The notes: generated from the letters alone by a model not told the origin. A DNA stretch of 10,133 nt from Bacteriovoracaceae bacterium (GCA_947475645.1 CANJNU010000011.1:1-10133), one strand, 5' to 3'; shown: positions 1-7,433, counted from the stretch's first letter. A program made the numbers and translations.

Positions 1-908
1 ATGCCTCCCACGGAGATGATAGGGAGCTGAGTGAGTCTTCTTGCCTCAATTAAGCGTGCCCGTGAGATTTCCGTTAGCGTACCTCCACTCCATCCACCGA
101 TCATGTGCTCGCGAGACCCTGCCCAGGTGTTGGTAAGGATCCAACCTTGCACTGCCGTACCGTCCAATAGGGATTCGGTCTCCTCGATGAGCCTTTTCAA
201 GGGGTCTCCGGTGAGCTCGGGAGCGAGCTTGATCAGTAAGGGGGGCTTTTTACTCCAGGAGGCGACGGTTTCGGCGAGGGGAAGTAGAATGGATTTTAGA
301 CCCTCGGGTGTTTGAAGCGATCGGAGTCCCGGTGTATTCGGCGAACTCACGTTAATCGCAAAATAGTCAGCCAGTCCTTTGAAATGTTCAGCTGCCTGCT
401 GATAGTCTAGTCCCGCGTTCTCCAGGGGAGTGTCCTTATTCTTTCCCAAATTTACGCCTACTCGAAAATGGGGCGGGAGTGTCTCTCGCGCCACCGCGAC
501 ACGTTTTGCAACAAAGGCTGCTCCGGCACCGTTAAAACCCATGCGATTGAATAGGGAATAAGTTTCCGGGTGCCTAAATAAACGAGGCATCTCATTTCCG
601 ATCTGAGGCTGTGGCGTCACGGTGCCGATTTCTGCAAAGCCAAATCCCAAGTCAGGTAGCGATCCAAGTATTTCCGCATCCTTGTCAAAGCCTGCAGCAA
701 GTCCAAGGCGGGATTGGAAGGTCATTCCTAATACAGTAGGCAATTTCACCGAATCGGGTTCCGTAATTTCAACCCTTGCCAGTGCTCTGAGGGGCCAACG
801 CCCCAACAGCGCCAGTCCCTTAATCCAGAATATGACGACTCGATGGACGCGCTCCGCGTCCCACATAAAGAGAAATCTTTTAATAAAGTCCCAAATTTTG
901 GTTCTCAT
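1..908 (-). CDS. pyrD: Dihydroorotate dehydrogenase (quinone), class 2, C-terminus cut by window edge
   Basis: Oxidises dihydroorotate to orotate with FMN and passes electrons to membrane quinone; this is the fourth step of de novo pyrimidine synthesis. Reading 908 down to 1 gives 302 residues with no stop. The N-terminal amphipathic/hydrophobic helix (about 1-45, with the class 2 pattern DAERVHR) is the membrane-binding part. Barrel motifs follow: AAGFDKD (71-77), IGTVTPQPQ (94-102), NRMGFN (121-126), and the family signature NVSSPNTPGLR (186-196), which contains the catalytic Ser. The frame ends at SVGG (299-302), so roughly 35-45 residues of the FMN-phosphate region lie outside. The ATG at 908 is preceded by AAGGA eight bases upstream (917-921). 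The first 29 bases overlap the end of the upstream methyltransferase gene, so the two are probably cotranscribed and translationally coupled. Family assignment is near certain. Confidence 0.95.
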   Translation of the reverse strand, partial: MRTKIWDFIKRFLFMWDAERVHRVVIFWIKGLALLGRWPLRALARVEITEPDSVKLPTVLGMTFQSRLGLAAGFDKDAEILGSLPDLGFGFAEIGTVTPQPQIGNEMPRLFRHPETYSLFNRMGFNGAGAAFVAKRVAVARETLPPHFRVGVNLGKNKDTPLENAGLDYQQAAEHFKGLADYFAINVSSPNTPGLRSLQTPEGLKSILLPLAETVASWSKKPPLLIKLAPELTGDPLKRLIEETESLLDGTAVQGWILTNTWAGSREHMIGGWSGGTLTEISRARLIEARRLTQLPIISVGG

Positions 909-2184
909 ATGAGCGGTCCTTCTTTTTTCTCTCGAAACTTTGCATAAAAAACCCGTCGCAGGGTGACGGCCCTAAGAATCCGCCCATGCCTTGGGTGAAG
1001 TCGGGGTGTCTCTCTAGAAAGCGCTTCACTATTTCAATCGATTCGGATGCGCGCAGGGTGCAAAGACCAAATACCAAGCGACCACCCGGAGACACGAGTA
1101 CAGAATAGGTCTCGAGTAGGCGAAGCTGTACCCCAGGAAGTCGATTCAGCTCATCGGGAGTTTGCTTCCATTTAATGTCCGGATTGCGCTTTAAGACGCC
1201 CCACCCTGTGCACGGAGCATCCACTAGAACAACCTGCGCACTCTCCTGAAAGCTCAATATGGCTTGAGCTTCGTTATCCTCAGGAAGCAAGAGCGTCTTA
1301 ATGTTGTTCAGCCCCGCTCGAGTAGCTCGCTTCTTCAGGGCGCGAAGTTTTACCTCCGAAACATCATAAGCAAAAATCTTGCCTCGGCCCCCCATAGCAT
1401 CTGCCAAAGCCAGTGTTTTTCCGCCTGCCCCGGCACAAGTATCAATAACGGTAATATGGGATGGCGCCTTGGGAGGAAGAGGTAACGGGAACTGGGGTGG
1501 AACGCGGTAAGGATGTAGGGCGAGTAGGGGGCCGTAGATCTCTGGCCAGAGCGCAAAAAGAGACATCCACTGAGACCCTTCGTCCTGAATCTCAAATCCA
1601 CCTTCGACGTAGGCGCGAGATTTCATCACCGGTGTATAGTCCTCATAAACCAGACCGAAAGGGGCGAACGACGAGGCGCGTGCGGGTGTTTCGAGTTGAT
1701 CGAGCACCCTGGTGGTGCCCCACTGTTTTGAAACCCGCAAACTTAACGGAGGCGGGCATCCTAAATCTCTGCAAAGTTGGGCGGTAAGCTCGTTACCCCA
1801 GGTTGCCTTCCATTCATCTACGAACAAGGGCGGAAAATCTCGTTCGTCGGTGCAACTCTGTGGCTTCCAATTGGGGTCCTCGATCAGAAGATCAATAAGT
1901 TTCTGCGCTAACAATCGTGCGCTTGGCCAATCTGCCCTTTCAGCCGGAGGGATGCGCCAAGGAGATGCCGCAGCGACATGAACTTCTTCAGCGAGGCTGC
2001 AGGGGGCTCTAAGCATCCACGGCACGACCTTAGAAAGGATCGCCTTAGACTCGTCGGGAACACGCGAAAGAAGTGAATCGAGGCGTGTATACGGGCGAAA
2101 AAGGGATACCCAGAGGTCATTAAACTGATTGAGGATGAGGTTTTTTGACGGAGGGTGTGCAGAACGTCGTTTTTTAGGTGGCAT
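880..2184 (-). CDS. RsmB/RsmF-family RNA (cytosine-5) methyltransferase (NOL1/NOP2/Sun)
   Basis: Predicted SAM-dependent enzyme that methylates C5 of a cytosine in RNA, most likely 16S rRNA, in the cytoplasm. At 434 residues it is close to E. coli RsmB (429). Residues about 15-105 resemble a divergent NusB-like helical domain, and the N1 linker follows (QDEGSQ, 200-205). The catalytic domain has SAM motif [12 protein letters not shown] (247-257), an acidic residue at D274, motif IV DAPCTG (322-327) with Cys325, and motif VI GLCTL (373-377) with Cys375 as the expected nucleophile. Motif VI departs from the usual STCS and its downstream acidic pattern. The C-terminal DGFF (410-413) is typical of the family. 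The start at 2184 has GAGGAG 13 bases upstream, rather far, but no other in-frame start lies nearby. It is first in a two-gene unit with pyrD. The exact target base, and so RsmB versus RsmF, cannot be decided by eye. Confidence 0.88.
   Translation of the reverse strand: MPPKKRRSAHPPSKNLILNQFNDLWVSLFRPYTRLDSLLSRVPDESKAILSKVVPWMLRAPCSLAEEVHVAAASPWRIPPAERADWPSARLLAQKLIDLLIEDPNWKPQSCTDERDFPPLFVDEWKATWGNELTAQLCRDLGCPPPLSLRVSKQWGTTRVLDQLETPARASSFAPFGLVYEDYTPVMKSRAYVEGGFEIQDEGSQWMSLFALWPEIYGPLLALHPYRVPPQFPLPLPPKAPSHITVIDTCAGAGGKTLALADAMGGRGKIFAYDVSEVKLRALKKRATRAGLNNIKTLLLPEDNEAQAILSFQESAQVVLVDAPCTGWGVLKRNPDIKWKQTPDELNRLPGVQLRLLETYSVLVSPGGRLVFGLCTLRASESIEIVKRFLERHPDFTQGMGGFLGPSPCDGFFMQSFERKKKDRSYENQNLGLY
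917..921 (-). promoter_or_regulatory. Ribosome binding site of pyrD
   Basis: AAGGA on the minus strand, eight bases before the pyrD ATG. It lies inside the 3' end of the upstream coding region. It fixes the pyrD start at 908 and shows that pyrD is translated from an overlapping message. Confidence 0.7.
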
Positions 2185-2197
2185 AAGAGTTTTGAAT

Positions 2198-2203
2198 CTC
2201 CTC
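2198..2203 (-). promoter_or_regulatory. Long-spaced ribosome binding site of the RNA methyltransferase gene
   Basis: GAGGAG on the minus strand lies 13 bases before the ATG at 2184. The match to anti-Shine-Dalgarno is strong but the spacing is longer than the usual 5-9 bases, which may lower translation. No closer alternative start codon exists in frame. Confidence 0.45.
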
Positions 2204-2232
2204 TTTACCTCGGCTTTGAATTTTCAGATAAT
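2204..2232 (+). promoter_or_regulatory. Sigma70-type promoter of the acyl-CoA dehydrogenase gene
   Basis: TTTACC (2204-2209), a 17-base spacer, then GATAAT (2227-2232; five of six to consensus). Transcription would start near 2239, leaving a leader of about 15 bases that contains the AGGAG ribosome site. The element sits in the 69-base gap shared with the divergent methyltransferase gene. Found by eye only. Confidence 0.5.
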
Positions 2233-2241
2233 CGAAAAAAC

Positions 2242-2246
2242 AGGAG
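2242..2246 (+). promoter_or_regulatory. Ribosome binding site that sets the acyl-CoA dehydrogenase start
   Basis: AGGAG seven bases before the ATG at 2254. The open frame continues upstream to 2155, overlapping the divergent gene, but this site and the standard family N-terminus (IDFSLSDDQ) identify 2254 as the true start. Confidence 0.8.
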
Positions 2247-2253
2247 ACCCCCC

Positions 2254-3402
2254 ATGATTGACTTTTCTCTCAGTGATGATCAGAAGCAACTTCAGGAATT
2301 GGCACGCAAGTTCACAAAAGAGGAAATCATCCCGAAGGCTGCTCATCACGACAAAACGGGTGAATATCCTATCGATATTGCGCGAAAAGCGTGGGAACTG
2401 GGTCTGATGAATACACACGTTCCTGTCGAATACGGCGGAATTGGGTTGGGCGTGCTTGAAGGGTGCATTATCACCGAGGAGCTCTCCTATGGCTGTACTG
2501 GAATCTCGACGGCCATGGAGGCCAATACTCTCGCAGCGGCACCCATAATTGTCGCCGGAAATGACGAACAGAAGAAGGAATTTCTGGGGCGTAGGCTGAT
2601 TGAAGAAGGTAAGCTGGCTGCCTATTGCGTCACCGAACCCGGCGCAGGCTCCGATGTAAGTGGTATTCGCACCCTGGCTAAGAAGGTGGGCGACGAGTAC
2701 ATTATTAACGGCTCGAAAATGTGGATTACGAACGGTAGCGTAGCCGACTGGTATTTTGTTCTCGCTTATACTGATCCAACGGCGAAACACAAGGGCATGT
2801 CAGGCTTTATTGTTCCTCGTGAAACGCCTGGAATTATTGTGGGCAAGAAGGAACACAATATGGGGCAGCATGCGAGCGACACTCGTGGAATTACATTCGA
2901 GGACGTTAAAATTCCCGCCAAATATTTATTGGGCACTGAGGGTGCCGGATTTAAGATTGCGATGAGTGCGTTTGATCATACTCGTCCAGCAGTGGCAGCC
3001 GGAGCAGTCGGCCTAGCTCGTCGGGCCATGACCGAAGCAGTGGAATATGCAAAAACTCGGAAAACGTTTGGACAGCCTATTTCCAGCTACCAGGCCATCA
3101 GTTTTATGATTGCTGAAATGGCGATGGAAATCGAAGCGGCAAGAAACCTCGTTTATCAGTGTGCTTGGATGATTGACAATGGTCACCGCAATACGAAGTT
3201 TGCAGCGATGGCCAAGGCCTTTGCTTCTGACGTCGCAAACAAAACTGCAACCAATGCAGTTCAGGTGTTTGGTGGCTATGGCTACTCCGAAGAATACCCT
3301 GTTGAGAAGCTGATGCGTGATGCAAAGATCTATCAGATTTATGAAGGAACATCGCAGATTCAGCGCTTGATCATCGCGAAGGAAATCTTTGAGAGAGGAT
3401 AG
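2254..3402 (+). CDS. Acyl-CoA dehydrogenase, medium-chain (ACADM)-like
   Basis: FAD-dependent alpha,beta-dehydrogenation of acyl-CoA, the first step of beta-oxidation, with electrons passed to electron-transfer flavoprotein. The 382 residues give the full fold: N-terminal helical domain ([10 protein letters not shown]), middle beta domain with signature [13 protein letters not shown] (125-137) and WITNG (157-161), and a C-terminal helical domain. The latter carries RKTFGQPI (269-276), the FAD/dimer segment [23 protein letters not shown] (337-359) and [15 protein letters not shown] (363-377). Glu364 in that last motif is the expected catalytic base and sits where medium-chain enzymes have it. 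[15 protein letters not shown] (241-255) and [19 protein letters not shown] (348-366) are strikingly like human MCAD. The gene stands alone, convergent with the next gene 19 bases away, with no ETF or thiolase genes in view. Chain-length preference is inferred from similarity only. Confidence 0.93.
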   Translation: MIDFSLSDDQKQLQELARKFTKEEIIPKAAHHDKTGEYPIDIARKAWELGLMNTHVPVEYGGIGLGVLEGCIITEELSYGCTGISTAMEANTLAAAPIIVAGNDEQKKEFLGRRLIEEGKLAAYCVTEPGAGSDVSGIRTLAKKVGDEYIINGSKMWITNGSVADWYFVLAYTDPTAKHKGMSGFIVPRETPGIIVGKKEHNMGQHASDTRGITFEDVKIPAKYLLGTEGAGFKIAMSAFDHTRPAVAAGAVGLARRAMTEAVEYAKTRKTFGQPISSYQAISFMIAEMAMEIEAARNLVYQCAWMIDNGHRNTKFAAMAKAFASDVANKTATNAVQVFGGYGYSEEYPVEKLMRDAKIYQIYEGTSQIQRLIIAKEIFERG

Positions 3403-3421
3403 TGCGTTCTCGACCGACGCC

Positions 3422-3871
3422 TTAGCTTCGTGCTTTCCAGAGAAACATCAGTTTTGCGATGATTCTTTGGGGGCCGTTTAACCGGTGGATGTTTCTCTGG
3501 ACCACGGCCTTCATTAGGGCGGTGAGTCCATTATAAGGTCGAATCAGTACTTTAAGCTGGGTCATTTTACCTGCGCTATTCAGCGTAATTCGGTCGATGC
3601 CCTGAAGAGACTTGCCATTCACGGTCGCTTCGAACTCGAGTAGAATCTCGTTTTCGTCAATCCAAGTCTTGGTGACTTTGTATCCTTCAAGTGAAGCAAG
3701 TACATCTCGAAGAAGGGGTTCGACCTCAGCACGTCCTTTTTTGGGATGAAAAAGCGCGGGTGAATAGAGAACGACATCGTCAGTTACCCATTCACTCATA
3801 TAGCTAAGATCTTTTTTAGTAATCGTTAGGTGCCAGTTCTCGATAAATCTTGTGGTGCTCTCTAATATCAT
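3422..3871 (-). CDS. SnoaL/NTF2-like small protein, function unknown
   Basis: A 149-residue protein whose first 115 or so residues fit the cone-shaped SnoaL/NTF2-like fold: an N-terminal helix (TTRFIENWHLTITKKDLSYMSEWVTDDVVLYSPALF), a Pro/Lys-rich turn (HPKKGRAEV), a helix (PLLRDVLASLEGYK), then three long beta strands (TKTWIDENEILLEFEATVNG, LQGIDRITLN, MTQLKVLIRP). PYNGLTALM after the last strand is typical of this group. The basic C-terminal tail (120-149, ending IAKLMFLWKARS) could be an amphipathic helix. The fold is used by ketosteroid isomerases, polyketide cyclases and many orphan enzymes, so no reaction can be named. It starts 18 bases after the rsgA stop on the same strand, suggesting cotranscription. 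No good ribosome site precedes the ATG. Confidence 0.75.
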   Translation of the reverse strand: MILESTTRFIENWHLTITKKDLSYMSEWVTDDVVLYSPALFHPKKGRAEVEPLLRDVLASLEGYKVTKTWIDENEILLEFEATVNGKSLQGIDRITLNSAGKMTQLKVLIRPYNGLTALMKAVVQRNIHRLNGPQRIIAKLMFLWKARS

Positions 3872-3889
3872 TATTTTATAACAGGCGTT

Positions 3890-4963
3890 TCAGCCCTCTC
3901 CTGCCTTGAGTGATTCATAAATTCTGAGGTAACTCGAATAGCGAGGAATCGACACACCCTCACAGTTCACTTCACCCGTATGAAGGCAATTCTCAACGGC
4001 GCACTGACTGCGCTTAAATTCTGGAAAAAAATCTTTTAGGTTTTCGGGCGCAATATCGGTGAGTGCAAACTCACGCACGCCTGGAGTATCGATCCATTGC
4101 GAGTTCTCTGGGCCCCCTAGCAAAATCGAGCTAGTCGTGGTGTGCTTTCCCTTTCCGGTTGCGTCGCTTACATCGCCGACTCGACCAGCGCTCTCTCCAA
4201 GAAGGGAGCTTAAAAGAGATGTCTTGCCCGCTCCAGATTTTCCGCAAAAAACAATGGTTTTCCCGCGAAGTTCCTGGTCAAGGTCGTCCAGACCGACACG
4301 CGACTTAACTGAGACTTCCCTCACACTGAATCCTAGATCTGAGTAGATCGACCAGGGCTTGGGATCCTGGGCACTGAGAAGATCAAGTTTAGTAACCACC
4401 AAAATTGGCGTGATGCTCGACGAGAGAGCGCCGATCAGGAACCGATCCACTAATCCAGGAGAAAAGTCTGGAAATTTGAGCGAGGCCACAATCACCACCG
4501 CATCGACATTCGCAGCGAGCACATGTTGAACTTTTTGGTCGTCGCGGCCCGGAGCGCGCCTCACGAGGCGACTTCTTCGCTCGCAGAGTCCTTCAATCAC
4601 GCCACTGTCGGGACTGGAACGAGTTACTTTTACGCGATCACCCACAGCAACGGGCGAGCGCTCCCGATATTCACTGCCGGTAACACCGAGTAGGTTGGCT
4701 CGTCGATAGCTGCACAAAAACTCGAAGGGCATACCCGATTCGGTTTCATCCAGCTTGACACGACATAGTTTTGGAAATACCTCGGCAACAATCGCATTCG
4801 CTGCCTCGGGAGGGAGGTAGTCGGGCTTCTGTGCGGTGGCCTGTTTGCTCTTCTTCATTCCGCGCCGCGATGAAGAGACGTTCTCGTCGTCCATCCATGC
4901 ATCGACCCAGTCTTTCGGCTTCTTCGAGGATTGGTTTCTGTATTTGCTAGAGGGATGAGACAT
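3890..4963 (-). CDS. rsgA: Small ribosomal subunit biogenesis GTPase RsgA (YjeQ)
   Basis: Circularly permuted GTPase that checks late 30S subunit maturation and releases RbfA. Counting from Met at 4963 (357 residues), a basic, probably disordered N-terminus (1-60) precedes an OB-fold domain (about 65-130). The permuted G motifs follow: G4 TKLD (191-194), G5-like SVKS (218-221), G1 GKSGAGKTS (241-249), G2 region GKGKHTTT (270-277) and G3 DTPG (292-295). The C-terminal zinc site is CX4CXHX5C (Cys321, Cys326, His328, Cys334), as in the E. coli protein. The frame is open to an ATG at 5020, but that would leave 11 bases to serA and lie over its promoter. The ATG at 4963 follows an AAGAG and gives a normal family N-terminus. 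The downstream neighbour is the SnoaL-like gene. Confidence 0.93.
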   Translation of the reverse strand: MSHPSSKYRNQSSKKPKDWVDAWMDDENVSSSRRGMKKSKQATAQKPDYLPPEAANAIVAEVFPKLCRVKLDETESGMPFEFLCSYRRANLLGVTGSEYRERSPVAVGDRVKVTRSSPDSGVIEGLCERRSRLVRRAPGRDDQKVQHVLAANVDAVVIVASLKFPDFSPGLVDRFLIGALSSSITPILVVTKLDLLSAQDPKPWSIYSDLGFSVREVSVKSRVGLDDLDQELRGKTIVFCGKSGAGKTSLLSSLLGESAGRVGDVSDATGKGKHTTTSSILLGGPENSQWIDTPGVREFALTDIAPENLKDFFPEFKRSQCAVENCLHTGEVNCEGVSIPRYSSYLRIYESLKAGEG

Positions 4964-4973
4964 CGATCTCTTA

Positions 4974-5002
4974 GTGATACCCTGATGCCCGACGATTGCC
5001 AA
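4974..5002 (-). promoter_or_regulatory. Candidate rsgA promoter, -35 box overlapping that of serA
   Basis: On the minus strand, TTGGCA (5002-4997), a 17-base spacer, then TATCAC (4979-4974). The predicted start is near 4967, only about four bases before the ATG at 4963, so the message would have almost no leader. The -35 box is the complement of the serA -35 region. Found by eye; the -10 box is weak (four of six). Confidence 0.4.
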
Positions 5003-5025
5003 GCATTGGGAAATGAGCATATAGT
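4996..5025 (+). promoter_or_regulatory. serA promoter, predicted to give a leaderless message
   Basis: TTGCCA (4996-5001), an 18-base spacer, then TATAGT (5020-5025); both boxes match five of six consensus bases. Six bases separate the -10 box from the serA ATG, so the natural start point is the A of that ATG. No Shine-Dalgarno sequence lies upstream of the ATG, which agrees with a leaderless transcript. Confidence 0.55.
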
Positions 5026-5031
5026 GGCGTC

Positions 5032-6270
5032 ATGATTTCAGAATCTCCTTCGACCTCGTTTCCTAAGAGTCAAATTAAGGTCCTGCTCCTGGAAAATATC
5101 CATCATTTAGCGAGGGATCTGTTCTTAGGAGAGGGTTATCAAGTGGAGACCCTCGTGGGCGCCTTAAGCGAGGCTCAGCTGGTTGAGAAAATTCGTGATG
5201 TGCATATTTTGGGTATTCGAAGCAAGACTCAGGTAACTGAAGCTGTTCTCTCCGAGGGCAAGCGGCTTTTGACTGTAGGAGCCTTCTGCATTGGAACTAA
5301 TCAGATCGATATCGAGGCAGCAAAGAGGCGAGGAATCCCCGTCTTTAATGCGCCGTTCGGAAATACCCGAAGTGTTGCGGAGATGATTCTGGCTGAGATC
5401 ATTATGTTGTCTCGACAATTGGGGCATCGTTCGATGGAGATGCATCAGCAAATCTGGAAAAAGATATCCAAGAACTGCCACGAAGTGCGTGGAAAAACGA
5501 TAGGAATTATCGGTTACGGTCATATTGGAACGCAGGTGTCAACGCTTGCTGAGGCCTTGGGCATGCGAGTAATTTTTCACGATGTGCTGTCAAAATTACC
5601 ACTGGGAAATGCAAAGCCAGCCAACAGTCTGGCTCATCTTTTGCGTGAAAGTGATTTTGTTACTCTTCATGTACCCGAGACCCCCCAAACTAAGGGCTTA
5701 ATTGGAGTTAGTGAGATCTCGAAGATGAAGAATGGAGCTTATCTTTTGAATGCGAGCAGAGGCACGGTCATTCAAATTCCAGCCCTTGTAGAGGCATTGA
5801 AATCAGGGAAGTTGGCCGGCGCCGCTGTCGACGTTTTCCCAGAGGAGCCCGAGAGTAATACGAACGATTATGTGACTGAACTTCAGGGGCTTGAGAATGT
5901 GATCCTCACTCCTCATATTGGGGGGGCTACCGAAGAAGCACAGGCGAATATCGGTGAAGAAGTGCCGACGACCTTGATTCGATTTGTGAATACTGGGGCA
6001 ACCGTTGGCTCAGTGAACTTTCCATCCGTCGATGTGCCCCATTCTGAGAATTGCCACCGAGTTTTGAACGTTCACCGAAATGTTCCAGGTGTTTTGTCAG
6101 CGGTAAATAAGATTGTATCTGACCTAGGCGGAAATATTATTGCGCAGTCGTTGGCAACCGATTCCTCGATCGGATATCTCATTTTGGATACGGATCAGGC
6201 GCTCTCTCAGGATGTAAAGAAGCACATCGAGCAACTTTCGGCGTCCATAAAAACGCGCTTACTTTATTAA
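5032..6270 (+). CDS. serA: D-3-phosphoglycerate dehydrogenase with C-terminal ACT domain
   Basis: Oxidises 3-phosphoglycerate to 3-phosphohydroxypyruvate with NAD+, the first committed step of serine synthesis. At 412 residues it matches the E. coli-type enzyme (410) in length and nearly end to end in motifs: CIGTNQIDIEAAKRRGIPVFNAPFGNTRSVAE region (86-117), Rossmann GYGHIG (161-166) with Asp184 at the end of the second strand (NAD preference), LHVPET (212-217), NASRG (240-244) with catalytic Arg243, FPEEP (269-273) with Glu272, and TPHIGG (293-298) with His295. The ACT domain (about 342-412, ending TRLLY) keeps the residues that bind inhibitory serine in E. coli: His348 and Asn350 (VHRNVPG) and Asn368 (GGNI). 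Feedback inhibition by L-serine is therefore expected. The start at 5032 has no ribosome site but lies at the predicted transcription start. It is divergent from rsgA and convergent with the next gene, 12 bases away. Confidence 0.96.
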   Translation: MISESPSTSFPKSQIKVLLLENIHHLARDLFLGEGYQVETLVGALSEAQLVEKIRDVHILGIRSKTQVTEAVLSEGKRLLTVGAFCIGTNQIDIEAAKRRGIPVFNAPFGNTRSVAEMILAEIIMLSRQLGHRSMEMHQQIWKKISKNCHEVRGKTIGIIGYGHIGTQVSTLAEALGMRVIFHDVLSKLPLGNAKPANSLAHLLRESDFVTLHVPETPQTKGLIGVSEISKMKNGAYLLNASRGTVIQIPALVEALKSGKLAGAAVDVFPEEPESNTNDYVTELQGLENVILTPHIGGATEEAQANIGEEVPTTLIRFVNTGATVGSVNFPSVDVPHSENCHRVLNVHRNVPGVLSAVNKIVSDLGGNIIAQSLATDSSIGYLILDTDQALSQDVKKHIEQLSASIKTRLLY

Positions 6271-6282
6271 GGGCCTTCGCTT

Positions 6283-7425
6283 CTAATGAATGGAGCTGAG
6301 GGCTTTAACAAGCACGCTCATTGTTCCGGGCCTTGCTTCTCCGCCTACCTTAAATAGGTGACGGCGATAGTCGCCCACAAGGGTCTCGAAATGAGCCTTA
6401 AACGTATGTCGGTCCAGTACGCCCATTCTGTATCCTTTGGCCAGGTCGTGCGACCAGATCCATGGATTATCCATTTTTGGATCAGCCACGCGGGTTTGGC
6501 TAAATCCCCAACGGTCAAACGGTACGCGATAATCGGCATGAGGCTGCACAAAGTCAATTTCGCCAGGCTGAAGAATTGGAACGACTGTGCCAAAATTGGC
6601 GGCGGATTTATCAAAGTGCTCTACCGTAAGATAGGCTCCAAAATCTAAGATTGCGGTGCCGTCAGCAGATCCTTGAACATTCAGCCACTCCATCTCATAG
6701 TTTACGCGGTATGCTCCCGCAGTTGTAATTCCGTAGGGACGTAGCTGAAGTTCTACGGCACGCGCTTCTGCTGCTTCGAAGAGTGATGAATTGCTCGCTC
6801 TTCTCTTATGGGCCTGTCTTAGAATGAGCCCTGCTGGACTTTCTGTTCCGTCTTGATGGATCACATTAAAGCCAAAATCAATTACGGCGTAATGTCCAAT
6901 CGTCTCAACGTGTGCCCCCGCATGGATGAGGGCAGTTTGAACTAGCTTTTCGTATAAAAATTCGCGAGTCGCTTCGCCTAAAGTGGCGAGTCCATTGGCA
7001 TGCCCTTCTAGAAAAGGGAGTCGTCCAGGGGCGACGCCCACACCTTTGGCATCAATGAGCTCGAGTGGACCGCCTGTGAATACGACGGCTCTTCCGTAGT
7101 GAAGTGGGCGATGGGCAATCGCTGTCTCGCCCGTAAGTTCAATAGGGGTATTTACTGAATCGACATGAAGTTGCGAGTCCGAAATGTAGGCTGTCTTTTG
7201 AAGGAGCCAGTGATCGATCTGGGCCTCGGACAATCCGTGGACGCTGGGGAAGTCATTTCGAATTAGCCCGTAATCGGCTAGAACGACTTTCGCAGATTTA
7301 ACCCGGTGCAGGGTTTCGGCGCGAGGCCATTGCAGCTCTTGGATCGAGCGCGCGGGCTCGAAAGCGAGCGCAGTCGGTAGGATGGGCGGAAAGAGGGTGA
7401 GCGCGAGGATAAAAAAAGATCGCAT
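6283..7425 (-). CDS. Exported protein, possibly a remote SelO/UPF0061 pseudokinase relative
   Basis: A 380-residue protein with a clear signal peptide (MRSFFILALTLFPPILPTALA, cleavage about 21/22) and no further membrane helix, so probably periplasmic or secreted. I do not recognise it as a characterised family, but the order of motifs recalls SelO, the kinase-fold AMPylase: GRAVVFTG...LELIDAKGVG (111-130, Lys127 like the beta3 Lys), GLATLGEATREFLYEKL (145-161, Glu155 like the alphaC Glu), AGLILRQAHKRR (198-209, Arg203 and Arg208/209 like the phosphate-contacting arginines of LRVASHxR), and LNVQGSADGTAILDFGAY (248-265). In the last, the DFG Asp261 lies 12 residues after Asn249, the spacing of NTDN to DYG in SelO. 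The metal-binding second Asn of NTDN appears replaced (Gly252), and the protein is some 100 residues shorter than SelO. Activity is thus doubtful. No ribosome site precedes the ATG. Presence of a real exported gene is well supported; the SelO link is inference. Confidence 0.8.
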   Translation of the reverse strand: MRSFFILALTLFPPILPTALAFEPARSIQELQWPRAETLHRVKSAKVVLADYGLIRNDFPSVHGLSEAQIDHWLLQKTAYISDSQLHVDSVNTPIELTGETAIAHRPLHYGRAVVFTGGPLELIDAKGVGVAPGRLPFLEGHANGLATLGEATREFLYEKLVQTALIHAGAHVETIGHYAVIDFGFNVIHQDGTESPAGLILRQAHKRRASNSSLFEAAEARAVELQLRPYGITTAGAYRVNYEMEWLNVQGSADGTAILDFGAYLTVEHFDKSAANFGTVVPILQPGEIDFVQPHADYRVPFDRWGFSQTRVADPKMDNPWIWSHDLAKGYRMGVLDRHTFKAHFETLVGDYRRHLFKVGGEARPGTMSVLVKALSSIH

Positions 7426-7433
7426 GTGAGTGC

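Noticed and set aside
622-912. A 96-codon plus-strand frame opposite pyrD
   Set aside because: It is fully antisense to the pyrD N-terminal half, whose conserved motifs explain the sequence.
1461-1787. A 108-codon plus-strand frame within the methyltransferase gene
   Set aside because: It is antisense to the conserved methyltransferase frame, is of low complexity and has no ribosome site.
2224-2790. A 188-codon open frame on the minus strand opposite the acyl-CoA dehydrogenase start
   Set aside because: It lies antisense to a gene with complete family motifs and a strong ribosome site, and its translation shows no recognisable domain.
3403-3421. Possible terminator between the convergent acyl-CoA dehydrogenase and SnoaL-like genes
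   Set aside because: Only 19 bases, with a trivial AGC/GCT stem nearby and no T-run.
4964-5020. Extended rsgA start at the ATG at 5020
   Set aside because: It adds 19 residues unlike the family, has no ribosome site and covers the divergent promoter region.
6271-6282. Possible terminator between serA and the exported-protein gene
   Set aside because: AAGGGCCTT is a short self-complement but there is no loop and no T-run.
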